A stretch of 8,971 nucleotides of DNA from Thermoleophilia bacterium (GCA_029861485.1 JAOTZF010000062.1:1-8971); one strand, 5' to 3'. Counted from the stretch's first letter, positions 1 to 6,119 are shown. Program-made: numbers and translations. The notes: generated from the letters alone by a model not told the origin.

Positions 1-847
1 CGATCACATTCGTCAGCGCCCGACGCACATCCTCTCGGTGCGCGTTTACCACTCCTTCGGTGCCCAGGGTCACGAGCTTGATGTCGCGCCGCTCCGCGCG
101 GGGCGTGAGCTCGGCCACGACCTCGCCGATGAGCTCGGCAGCGACGATGGTGTCCGCCTGCCGGCCACGCGCCCGCTCGACGAAGAGCAGATCGGAGACC
201 AGGCGACCCATACGCCGCATCTGCTCGCGTGCGACCGCTGCTGCACTGCGGTAGTCGCCGGTGGTCGCGGTGGGGTCCGAGAGTACGACGTCCAGGTTCG
301 TCTGGGCCGTCGCCAGTGGAGTCCTCAGCTCGTGAGAGGCGTCGGCGAGGAAGCGGCGCTGGCTCTCGACCGCGCTCTCAGTCCGGCTGAGGAAGGCATC
401 GAGCGTGTCCGAGAGCTCCTTCAGCTCGTCGTCGGGCCCGCCGAGATCGATGCGCCCGGAGAGATCCGGCGCCCGGTCGTAGAGCTCACGGGCGCGGGCG
501 GTGATCTGGCTGACTGGCCGCAGCACGAGCCCCGAGACGTAGTAGCCGATCGAGATCGACAGCAGCAGCAGGCCGATGAGGCCGATGAGGGAACCGCTTC
601 TCAGCTGCGCCAGGGTGCGCTGATCGATCTCGCGATCGACGAGCGCCCGGAATTGCTCCTCTGCAACCAGGCGGCGAGCCTCGCGGGGGCTCAGGCCGGT
701 CTCCTGCGCGCGCTCGAAAGCCCGCTCGCGCAGCTCCGGGCCGCGGAGCGAGGGTGCGTCGCGCACCTGCGCGGCGGCGACGACGAGGACGATTGCGAGG
801 ACGAGCGCCGAGGCTGCGAACAGCAGCGCCGAGTACCACAGCGTCAG
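1..847 (-). CDS. Sensor histidine kinase, HAMP/HisKA type (C-terminus beyond window)
   Basis: Membrane sensor kinase that would autophosphorylate on histidine and pass the phosphate to the regulator encoded just before it. Numbered from a CTG at 847, it shows a first membrane segment (about 3-27), a short external domain of roughly 55 residues, a second membrane segment (about 86-106), a HAMP linker (about 107-160), and the H-box FLADASHELRTPL with phospho-acceptor His172. The N-box start (RRALTNVI) lies at the left edge, so most of the ATPase lobe is missing from the window. The start is uncertain. No ATG, GTG or TTG precedes the first membrane segment except an ATG at 994, which would overlap the regulator by 151 bases. 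The CTG overlaps the regulator's TGA as CTGA, which suggests coupled translation. The stretch encoded just upstream (RRRSIRLR) looks family-like, so ATC at 859 or ACG at 880 are also possible. The family is clear; the ligand is unknown. Confidence 0.9.
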   Translation of the reverse strand, partial: MTLWYSALLFAASALVLAIVLVVAAAQVRDAPSLRGPELRERAFERAQETGLSPREARRLVAEEQFRALVDREIDQRTLAQLRSGSLIGLIGLLLLSISIGYYVSGLVLRPVSQITARARELYDRAPDLSGRIDLGGPDDELKELSDTLDAFLSRTESAVESQRRFLADASHELRTPLATAQTNLDVVLSDPTATTGDYRSAAAVAREQMRRMGRLVSDLLFVERARGRQADTIVAAELIGEVVAELTPRAERRDIKLVTLGTEGVVNAHREDVRRALTNVI

Positions 848-1527
848 CCGGAGGCGGATGGAACGGCGTCGGGGTCCCGTAGGCGGTAGCCCGCCCCGAT
901 CACCGTCTCGATCCGTTCCCGGCCCACCTTGCGACGCAGCGTCCCCACCTGAACTCTCACTGTGTTCGTGAAGGGGTCCACCTGGTCGTCCCATACGTGC
1001 TCCAGGAGCTCTTCTTGGCTCACTACTCGCCCAGCATTGCGCATCAGGTAGTCGAGTAACGACCACTCCTTTGCGGTCAGCTCGATCGACTCCCCTTCGA
1101 CGGCCACCGCGCGAGTGGCCGGATCCAGGGTCAGAGTGCCGACCTTAAGCACCTCGGCACGACCTGGCGACTCCCGCCGGATGAGGGCCCTCAGGCGTGC
1201 GGTGAGCTCACCGAAGTCGAACGGTTTCACGAGGTAGTCGTCGGCGCCGGCATCGAGCCCCTCGATGCGGTTCTCGACGGCATCGCGGGCCGTGAGCATG
1301 AGCACCAGAGGTGGGTCCTCACGATCGCGAATGCGCCGGCACACCTCCACACCATCGAGACCCGGCAGGTTGAGGTCCAGCACGACGATGTCGTAGTGCA
1401 CGAACGAGGCCCGCGACACCGCTTCTGTGCCGTCGGGCGCCTCGTCGACGGCGTAGCCCTCGCGAGCCAGGCCGCGCCGCAAAGCGCTGCGCAGATCCGG
1501 CTCGTCCTCGACAACCAGCAGACGCAC
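844..1527 (-). CDS. OmpR/PhoB-family response regulator
   Basis: DNA-binding response regulator of 227 residues, the usual length for the family. The receiver domain (about 1-115) has the acidic pair Glu7/Asp8, phospho-acceptor Asp51 in VVLDLNLPG, Thr79 in LMLTARD, and Lys101 in LVKPFDFGEL. The C-terminal winged helix (about 125-222) has the typical ELTAKEWSLLDYL and FTNTVRVQVGTLRRKVG segments and ends in GAGYRLRDP. GTG at 1527 was chosen because it places RLLVVEDE at the N-terminus as in relatives. An ATG at 1788 would add 87 non-conserved residues and run through the intergenic region into fabD. No strong Shine-Dalgarno sequence precedes the GTG. A TAGTCT -10-like hexamer lies 7 bases upstream, so a leaderless transcript is possible. 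The gene forms an operon with the overlapping kinase and is divergent from the fatty-acid genes. Its target genes cannot be read from the sequence. Confidence 0.95.
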   Translation of the reverse strand: MRLLVVEDEPDLRSALRRGLAREGYAVDEAPDGTEAVSRASFVHYDIVVLDLNLPGLDGVEVCRRIRDREDPPLVLMLTARDAVENRIEGLDAGADDYLVKPFDFGELTARLRALIRRESPGRAEVLKVGTLTLDPATRAVAVEGESIELTAKEWSLLDYLMRNAGRVVSQEELLEHVWDDQVDPFTNTVRVQVGTLRRKVGRERIETVIGAGYRLRDPDAVPSASG

Positions 1528-1534
1528 GCCGCCC

Positions 1535-1540
1535 AGACTA
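1535..1540 (-). promoter_or_regulatory. Possible -10 element for leaderless start of the response regulator
   Basis: On the minus strand TAGTCT matches the TANNNT pattern and ends 7 bases before the GTG start. Transcription would therefore begin at or within a base of the start codon. This geometry is known for leaderless genes, which are common in actinobacteria. The weak GGGCGG before the GTG is the only ribosome-binding candidate. This is inference from spacing alone; no -35 was recognised. Confidence 0.25.
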
Positions 1541-1577
1541 GACAGGCGGGCCGAAAGAATGGCTAAAGGGAACCCCT

Positions 1578-1609
1578 TTGAGGCGGGCGCTGCCGTTCTG
1601 TCATACAAT
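1578..1609 (+). promoter_or_regulatory. Candidate promoter for the fab operon
   Basis: TTGAGG at 1578-1583 and TACAAT at 1604-1609 resemble -35 and -10 elements. TACAAT matches the TATAAT consensus at five of six positions and stands out as AT-rich in a GC-rich region. The spacing of 20 bases is longer than the usual 16-18, so the -35 assignment is weak. A start site near 1616 would give a leader of about 40 bases before fabD. Confidence 0.35.
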
Positions 1610-1618
1610 TGCCATTGT
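1605..1618. promoter_or_regulatory. Inverted repeat over the -10, candidate operator
   Basis: ACAAT and ATTGT form a perfect 5-bp inverted repeat with a 4-base spacer (TGCC), overlapping the proposed -10 of the fab promoter. A repressor bound here would block transcription. The half-sites are short, the spacer is small, and no other copy was found in the window, so a chance occurrence is possible. Confidence 0.25.
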
Positions 1619-1634
1619 CGGGAGGGGCCGACAT

Positions 1635-1676
1635 ATGCGGGAGGTGGCGCCCAGATGGACGCTGGCGCCGATTTGA
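1635..1676 (+). CDS. Possible 13-codon leader peptide overlapping the fabD start
   Basis: An ATG at 1635 follows the purine-rich GGAGGGG at 1621-1627 with a 7-base spacer, which is a good ribosome-binding arrangement. It encodes MREVAPRWTLAPI and stops at TGA 1674-1676. The frame differs from fabD, whose own ribosome-binding site (1639-1647) and ATG (1655) lie inside it. Ribosomes on this frame would interfere with or couple to fabD initiation. It is too short for coding statistics, and the match could be fortuitous in purine-rich leader sequence. Confidence 0.25.
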   Translation: MREVAPRWTLAPI

Positions 1677-2605
1677 GCGGCGGAAAGGTCGCCCTGCTCT
1701 TTCCTGGGCAGGGCGTGCAGAAGGTGGGCATGGGCCAGGGCTTCTTCATGACGTCCGACGCTGCCCGCGCGACGTTCGACGAGGCCAACGACGTGCTCGG
1801 CTACGACCTGGCGCGCCTGTGCTTCGAAGGCCCGGCCGAGCGGCTGGGCCAGACCGACCGCTGCCAGCCCGCGGTGCTGACGACGTCCGTTGCCTTGTGG
1901 AGGGCAGCCGACGAGGCCGGCTTCCGCGGCGACCTTGCGATGGGCCACTCGCTCGGCGAGTACTCGGCATTGGTCGCAAGCGGATCGCTGTCCTTCGAAG
2001 AGGCCCTGCGCCTGGTCGTCGAGCGCGGCTCGGTGACGACCGCGGTCGCCCGCCAAACGCCCGGCTCGATGGCCGCGGTGCTCGGGGCGAGCGAGGACGA
2101 GGTGGAGGCGCTCTGCGAAGAGGCCGGTGACGTATGGCCGGCCAACTACAACTGCCCCGGACAGGTGGTCACCTCGGGCTTGCGCGGGGGCGTCGAGCGC
2201 ATGCTCGAGATCGCCACCAGCCGTGGGATCAAGACCCGGATGCTCGATATCGACGGCGCTTTCCATTCGTCGATCATGGCTCCCGCGGCCGAGCGTTTCC
2301 GCGGCGCGCTGCAGACCGTGCGCATCCAAGCGCCGTCGCTGCCGTTCCTCTCGGCGACGTCTGTCGCGATCGAACGCGGCGAGCGGCTCCGCATACTCCT
2401 GGCTCAGCAGCTGACCGCGCCGGTGCGCTTCACGCAGACGGTTTACACGGCGCTGGATCTGGGTGTCGACACGTTCGTCGAGTTCGGGCCGAGCAGGGTG
2501 CTTACCGGCCTCGTGCGGCGCGTCCGACCCGGCACGACCACTCTGACGGTCTCCAGCCCGGACGATCTCGCAGCGCTGACCGAGCTCAGGGGCAGGAGCG
2601 GCTGA
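1655..2605 (+). CDS. fabD: Malonyl-CoA:ACP transacylase
   Basis: Transfers malonate from malonyl-CoA to the phosphopantetheine arm of acyl carrier protein, supplying extender units in the cytosol. The 316 residues match the usual FabD length of about 310. Visible landmarks are the N-terminal LFPGQG loop (15-20), the nucleophile Ser99 in GHSLGEYSA, Arg124 in the VVERG segment that binds the malonyl carboxylate in this family, catalytic His204 in GAFHSSIM, and Gln252 in QQLTAPV. The GAFH motif fits malonyl rather than methylmalonyl specificity. The start is ATG 1655, with GGGAGGTGG at 1639-1647 ahead of it. An in-frame ATG at 1559 would add 32 unconserved residues and span the candidate promoter, so it is rejected. 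This is the first gene of the fab operon; its stop lies one base before the fabG start. Confidence 0.96.
   Translation: MDAGADLSGGKVALLFPGQGVQKVGMGQGFFMTSDAARATFDEANDVLGYDLARLCFEGPAERLGQTDRCQPAVLTTSVALWRAADEAGFRGDLAMGHSLGEYSALVASGSLSFEEALRLVVERGSVTTAVARQTPGSMAAVLGASEDEVEALCEEAGDVWPANYNCPGQVVTSGLRGGVERMLEIATSRGIKTRMLDIDGAFHSSIMAPAAERFRGALQTVRIQAPSLPFLSATSVAIERGERLRILLAQQLTAPVRFTQTVYTALDLGVDTFVEFGPSRVLTGLVRRVRPGTTTLTVSSPDDLAALTELRGRSG
2594..2598 (+). promoter_or_regulatory. Shine-Dalgarno site of fabG, supports a CTG start
   Basis: AGGAG inside the end of fabD lies 8 bases before CTG 2607. This ideal spacing is the main evidence for choosing that unusual codon as the fabG start. Confidence 0.7.
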
Positions 2606-2606
2606 G

Positions 2607-3335
2607 CTGCCGGTAGCCCTGGTTACCGGCGCCAGCCGGGGAATCGGTGCGGCGTGCGCCCTGCGGCTGGCGCGCGATGGCTTCGATGTCGTGCTGACAT
2701 ACGGCTCGGACGCTGCTGTGGCGCAGACCGTCGCCGAGCGGGTGCGCGCCGAGGGGGTACGCGCCCAGACCACCCGGCTGTCGGCCATCCGCGATGATCC
2801 GACGGAGGTGATCGCGGCAGCCGAGCAGCAGCTCGGCCCACTCGACGCGGCCGTGCTGAACGCGGGAATAACCCGCGATGCCCCGGCAATTCGCGCCGGG
2901 GGTGAGACCTGGCGCGAGGTGATCGACGTCAACCTGACCGGTACATGGAAGGTCGCCCAGGCCGCCGTGCGCTGCATGCGCAAGAGGCGCGCAGGAACCG
3001 TCGTAGTGATGACCTCGATCGTTGGCCTGCGCGGAAACATCGGCCAGGTGAACTACGCGGCCTCCAAGGCCGCGCTCATCGGCATGACCCGCAGCCTCGC
3101 CAAGGAGGCCGCTCCCTATGGGATCCGGGTGAACGCCGTCGCGCCGGGATTCGTCGCGACGCGCCTTACGGAGGTGCTGGATGACGATCTCACCCAGCGT
3201 CTGCTCGCCGCGACACCTCTCGGGCGGCTCGGAGAGCCTGAGGACATCGCCGGTCCGGTTGCGTTTCTGTGTTCTGAAGGGTCCGGCTACGTCACCGGGA
3301 CGGTGGTCAACGTCGACGGCGGTCTGAGCTACTGA
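2607..3335 (+). CDS. fabG: 3-oxoacyl-ACP reductase (SDR family), CTG start
   Basis: NADPH-dependent reduction of 3-ketoacyl-ACP to 3-hydroxyacyl-ACP, the first reduction of the elongation cycle. The 242-residue classical short-chain dehydrogenase has the cofactor loop TGASRGIG (7-14), LNAG (84-87), and the tetrad Asn109, Ser137, Tyr150 and Lys154 (YAASK). It continues with NAVAPGF (176-182) and ends VNVDGGLSY, as FabG proteins do. CTG 2607 is taken as the start. The frame is closed by TGA at 2577, contains no ATG, GTG or TTG before the cofactor loop, and has AGGAG 8 bases ahead of the CTG. GTG 2691 would remove the whole nucleotide-binding motif. One base separates it from the fabD stop, so translation is probably coupled. 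Arg11 in the loop agrees with NADPH use. SDR enzymes are hard to tell apart by motif; the call as FabG rests on its termini and neighbours. Confidence 0.93.
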   Translation: MPVALVTGASRGIGAACALRLARDGFDVVLTYGSDAAVAQTVAERVRAEGVRAQTTRLSAIRDDPTEVIAAAEQQLGPLDAAVLNAGITRDAPAIRAGGETWREVIDVNLTGTWKVAQAAVRCMRKRRAGTVVVMTSIVGLRGNIGQVNYAASKAALIGMTRSLAKEAAPYGIRVNAVAPGFVATRLTEVLDDDLTQRLLAATPLGRLGEPEDIAGPVAFLCSEGSGYVTGTVVNVDGGLSY

Positions 3336-3343
3336 GCCATCTC

Positions 3344-3359
3344 GGCGCCGCTCCGCGCC
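3344..3359 (+). repeat. Small GC-rich hairpin between fabG and the first ketosynthase
   Basis: GGCGC (3344-3348) and GCGCC (3355-3359) can pair around a 6-base loop. No T-run follows, so it is not a convincing terminator. The 42-base gap that holds it is the largest within the fab operon and could modestly affect downstream expression. Confidence 0.3.
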
Positions 3360-3377
3360 AACCCCTAAGGTGTTTGG

Positions 3378-4625
3378 GTGCCTCACGATTCCATCCCCGA
3401 GGTGGTCGTCACCGGCATCGGCATGATCAGCTCCCTCGGCGTGGGCCGGCACGAGAGCTGGCTGTCCGCCCGGGAAGGGCGCTCCGGAGCAGCGCCCGTG
3501 ACCGCCTTCGACACCTCCGACTATGGCTCCAAGATCGCGTGCGAGGCGAAGGGCTTCGACCCGCTGGACTTCCTCGACCGCAAGAACGTGCGGCGCTCGG
3601 ACCGCGCCTGCCACCTGGCGGTGGGAGCCGCGCGGCTCGCGCTGGACGACGCCGAGCTGACGATCAACGGCAACTCGCGCGAGGTCGGCGCGGTCATCGC
3701 GAGCGGCGGCGGCGGCCACGGCATCTACGAGCACCACTTGGACACGCTCGCCGAGCGCGGACCCGACCGGGTCTCGCCGCTCGCGGTCGCCTCCAGCATC
3801 ATCAACATGCCCGCCGGCATGGTCTCGATGGAACTCGGCCTTCAGGGGCCGCTGAGCTGCCCGGTCACCGCGTGCGCGTCCAGCACGCATGCCCTCGGCG
3901 AGGGCGCCCATATGATTCGGCGCGGCGCAGCCAGCGCGATCCTGGCCGGGGGCAGTGAGGCGAGCATCGCCCCGTTCATCATGGCTGCTCTCGACGCCAC
4001 GCGTGCGCTCTCGCGACGCAACGACGAGCCGGGTGCGGCGAGCAGACCGTTCGACGCGGACCGCGACGGGTTCGTGCTCGGCGAGGGAGCGGCGGTCTTG
4101 GTGCTCGAATCGCGTGAGCACGCCGAGCGGCGCGGTGCACCGATCATCTGCACGCTTGCCGGCTACGGAGCGAGCGGCGACGCCCACCACCTCACGGAGC
4201 CGGCGCCCGACGGCTCCTCTCAGGCCGCAGCGCTGCGGATTTGCCTTGAGCGGGCCGGCCGCGGGATCGACGAGGTCGGGTACGTGAATGCCCACGGCAC
4301 CTCGACACCCACGGGCGATCCGGTCGAGGTCGGCATGCTGCGGAGCGTCTTCGGCGACCGAGCGCCTGATCTGCCGGTGTCCTCCACCAAGTCCATGCAC
4401 GGCCACTGCATGGGAGCCGGTGGCGCACTCGAGGCCGGCCTCGTGGCTATGACGATCGGGTCGGGCGTCATTCCCCCCACGATCAACCTCGAGTCCACCG
4501 ACCCCGAGTGCACCGGCGTGGACCACGTCACCGCAGCTCGCGATGCGTCGGTCGACCTCGCCCTGTCCAATTCCTTTGGCTTCGGCGGCCACAACGCCGT
4601 CATCGCACTCGCCACAGCGGCTTAG
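3378..4625 (+). CDS. fabF: Beta-ketoacyl-ACP synthase II, first tandem copy
   Basis: Condenses malonyl-ACP with acyl-ACP to extend the chain by two carbons. The 415 residues fit FabF (about 412). The thiolase-fold active site is complete: nucleophile Cys166 in VTACASSTH, His306 in NAHGTSTPTGD, Lys338 and His343 in STKSMHGHCMGA. The C-terminal NSFGFGGHNA loop keeps the FabF gatekeeper Phe (Phe402). GGHN in place of the enterobacterial GGTN also occurs in mycobacterial KasA-type enzymes. GTG 3378 starts the gene, with AAGGTG at 3367-3372 five bases ahead. The same bases read as TAAGGT, a TANNNT hexamer ending 6 bases before the GTG, so a separate leaderless transcript is an alternative. The next gene is a paralogue only 3 bases downstream. 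The general function is secure; chain-length preference is unknown. Confidence 0.95.
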   Translation: MPHDSIPEVVVTGIGMISSLGVGRHESWLSAREGRSGAAPVTAFDTSDYGSKIACEAKGFDPLDFLDRKNVRRSDRACHLAVGAARLALDDAELTINGNSREVGAVIASGGGGHGIYEHHLDTLAERGPDRVSPLAVASSIINMPAGMVSMELGLQGPLSCPVTACASSTHALGEGAHMIRRGAASAILAGGSEASIAPFIMAALDATRALSRRNDEPGAASRPFDADRDGFVLGEGAAVLVLESREHAERRGAPIICTLAGYGASGDAHHLTEPAPDGSSQAAALRICLERAGRGIDEVGYVNAHGTSTPTGDPVEVGMLRSVFGDRAPDLPVSSTKSMHGHCMGAGGALEAGLVAMTIGSGVIPPTINLESTDPECTGVDHVTAARDASVDLALSNSFGFGGHNAVIALATAA

Positions 4626-4628
4626 AGA

Positions 4629-5897
4629 ATGGGCTCGAAGAGCGACTTTCCGCGTGTGGCGGTAACGGGGGTGGGCATCCTCTGCGGGCTGGGCATCGGG
4701 CGGGAGGAGGTGTGGGCGAACGCAGCCGCCGGCGCCAGCGGCGCGCGCACCATCACCCGATTCGACGCCGGCGAGCACAACGTGAAGATTGCCTGCGAGG
4801 TCCCGGATTTCGACCCGGACCGCTTCGTCGACACGCGGAGCGCGCGCCGGGCCGATCCGGTGAGCATCCTCGGAGTCGCCGCCGGGCGCCTCGCGCTCGA
4901 GGACGCGGACCTCGACGCCGGGGCGCTGACCCCCGAGCGCAGTGGGGCAGTTGTGGCCAGCGGGACCGGCGGCAACATGATCCGCGAGCGCCAGTACAAG
5001 GTGATGCGCGAGCGCGGGCCCGATCGGATCTCACCCTTCGCCGTCCCGCACTCGATCGCGAATACCCCCTCGGCGCTGGTCTCCATCACCTTCGGCCTCC
5101 GGGGGCCGGTCTTCTCGACCACCAACGCCTGCGCCGCCAGCACGGATGCGGTCGGCACCGGCGGAGAGATCATCCGGCGCGGCGACGCCGACCTGGTCCT
5201 CGCCGGTGGGGCCGACTCGATGGTGACCCCGTTCTGGATAGCGGCCTTCGACGCGATGCGCGTGCTCTCGCACCACAACGAGGACCCCGCAGGAGCGGCG
5301 CGGCCGTTCGATCGGAGCCGCGACGGATTCTTGATCGGCGAGGCCGGGGCGGTGATCGTGCTGGAGCGGATGGACCGCGCGCTCGAGCGCGGCGCGCGCA
5401 TCATCTGCGAGCTGGCCGGGTACGGGAACAGCGCCGATGCGTACCACATCACCGATCCCGATCCGACCGGCGAGCCTCAGAGTTGGGCCATGGAGGCTGC
5501 AATCAAGGACGCTGCGGTCGCGGCCGAGGAGGTCGACTACGTCAATGCCCATGGCGGTGCCAGCCAGCCGGGCGACCCTGCCGAGGTACTGGCCATCCAG
5601 CGGGCTCTCGGCACTGAGGCGGCGGCGGCGGTCGCCGTGAGCGCCACCAAGTCGATGCACGGCCACTGCATGGGGGCCGCCGGCGCGGTGGAGGCTGCGC
5701 TCACCGCGATGGCCATCGAGCACCAGGTGCTGCCGCCAACGCTCAACCTCACCGATCTCGACCCCGACTGCGAGGGGGTGGACCACGTGGTCGACACGGG
5801 CCGCCCCAGCGACGTGAGGGTCGCGCTGTCGGCCTCGTACGGCCTCGGCGGCCACAACGCGGTGATCTGCATGACCCGACCGGCGGAGGCGGCATGA
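4629..5897 (+). CDS. Beta-ketoacyl-ACP synthase II-like, divergent second tandem copy
   Basis: FabF-family condensing enzyme of 422 residues, clearly paralogous to its upstream neighbour. The two align along their whole length and share a 20-base identical stretch over the KSMHGHCMG codons. Cys168 in TTNACAAST, His308, Lys341 and His346 are all present, so it is not a Gln-type chain-length factor and is probably active. Two differences stand out. The usual HGTSTPTGD loop reads HGGASQPGD (308-316), and the terminal NSFGFGG loop reads SASYGLGG (401-408), with Leu406 where FabF has its gatekeeper Phe. These changes line the acyl pocket entrance in the family and suggest a different acyl length or partner. 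The gene begins at ATG 4629, three bases after the preceding stop, with only GAGA ahead, so it probably depends on translational coupling. It may act as a homodimer or pair with the first copy; the sequence does not decide. Confidence 0.92.
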   Translation: MGSKSDFPRVAVTGVGILCGLGIGREEVWANAAAGASGARTITRFDAGEHNVKIACEVPDFDPDRFVDTRSARRADPVSILGVAAGRLALEDADLDAGALTPERSGAVVASGTGGNMIRERQYKVMRERGPDRISPFAVPHSIANTPSALVSITFGLRGPVFSTTNACAASTDAVGTGGEIIRRGDADLVLAGGADSMVTPFWIAAFDAMRVLSHHNEDPAGAARPFDRSRDGFLIGEAGAVIVLERMDRALERGARIICELAGYGNSADAYHITDPDPTGEPQSWAMEAAIKDAAVAAEEVDYVNAHGGASQPGDPAEVLAIQRALGTEAAAAVAVSATKSMHGHCMGAAGAVEAALTAMAIEHQVLPPTLNLTDLDPDCEGVDHVVDTGRPSDVRVALSASYGLGGHNAVICMTRPAEAA

Positions 5898-6085
5898 GGT
5901 GGCAGTGGCCGCGCACGGCGCGTGCCGAGAGGGCCGTCCGCTACACGGTCGCCGGCCTGCTCGCGGCAGTCCCCGGCATCTGGGCCATTCTCACCGACGA
6001 CGCCCGTCTCGGTCTGGTCGCCGCCGCGATCGTGCTGGTCGCGATCCTGCTCGGGCCGGTGATCGAGCGCACCTGGATCAAATAG
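5894..6085 (+). CDS. Small two-helix membrane protein, function unknown
   Basis: A 63-residue protein not recognised as any named family. It has a basic N-terminus (five Arg within residues 2-16) and hydrophobic segments at about 17-33 and 39-57, joined by a short LTDDAR turn. It ends in a charged ERTWIK tail. By the positive-inside rule both ends should face the cytoplasm. ATG 5894 overlaps the TGA of the preceding ketosynthase (ATGA), and GGAGG at 5885-5889 lies 4 bases ahead, so it is almost certainly translated with the operon. Its position after lipid-elongation genes suggests a membrane role linked to them, such as anchoring, product hand-off or membrane adaptation. That is inference from position only. 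Confidence 0.75.
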   Translation: MRWQWPRTARAERAVRYTVAGLLAAVPGIWAILTDDARLGLVAAAIVLVAILLGPVIERTWIK

Positions 6086-6100
6086 CCTGGCTCGGGGCAC

Positions 6101-6119
6101 CCAGGGTTCGTTACCCTGG
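6101..6119 (+). repeat. Perfect 7-bp hairpin upstream of metH
   Basis: CCAGGGT (6101-6107) and ACCCTGG (6113-6119) pair around a TCGTT loop in the 43-base gap before metH. No T-run follows, so it is not a standard intrinsic terminator. The 3' arm reaches the edge of GGCGG (6118-6122), the only ribosome-binding candidate for metH, so folding might reduce initiation. TACCCT within the arm also fits a TANNNT -10 pattern, which would give metH its own start site. Neither role is established. The gap is too short for a cobalamin or SAM riboswitch. Confidence 0.45.

Noticed and set aside
38..889. A 283-codon plus-strand frame at the left end
   Set aside because: It is opposite the sensor kinase, whose HAMP and H-box motifs are unambiguous.
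1559..1654. ATG 1559 as the start of fabD, giving a 32-residue extension
   Set aside because: The extension is not FabD-like, lacks a ribosome-binding site, and would span the candidate -10 region. ATG 1655 has GGGAGGTGG just ahead.
1601..3040. A 479-codon minus-strand frame opposite fabD and fabG
   Set aside because: Same antisense effect; no recognisable motif, and it would overlap the divergent promoter region.
4393..4413. Inverted repeat CCATGCA / TGCATGG, and a 20-base stretch repeated at 5655-5674
   Set aside because: Both arise from codons of the conserved KSMHGHCMG active-site motif in the two paralogues, so coding constraint and duplication explain them.
2586..4778. A 730-codon open frame on the minus strand opposite fabG and the first ketosynthase
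   Set aside because: Its sequence is low-complexity, rich in Arg, Gly, His and Asp, and shows no domain. It lies opposite two genes with full catalytic motifs. Long antisense frames are expected from GC-rich third positions.
4629..5897. Second ketosynthase as a chain-length factor of a type II polyketide synthase
   Set aside because: Chain-length factors lack the active-site Cys, usually with Gln there. Cys168 and both His residues are present, and no ACP, cyclase or aromatase genes are nearby.
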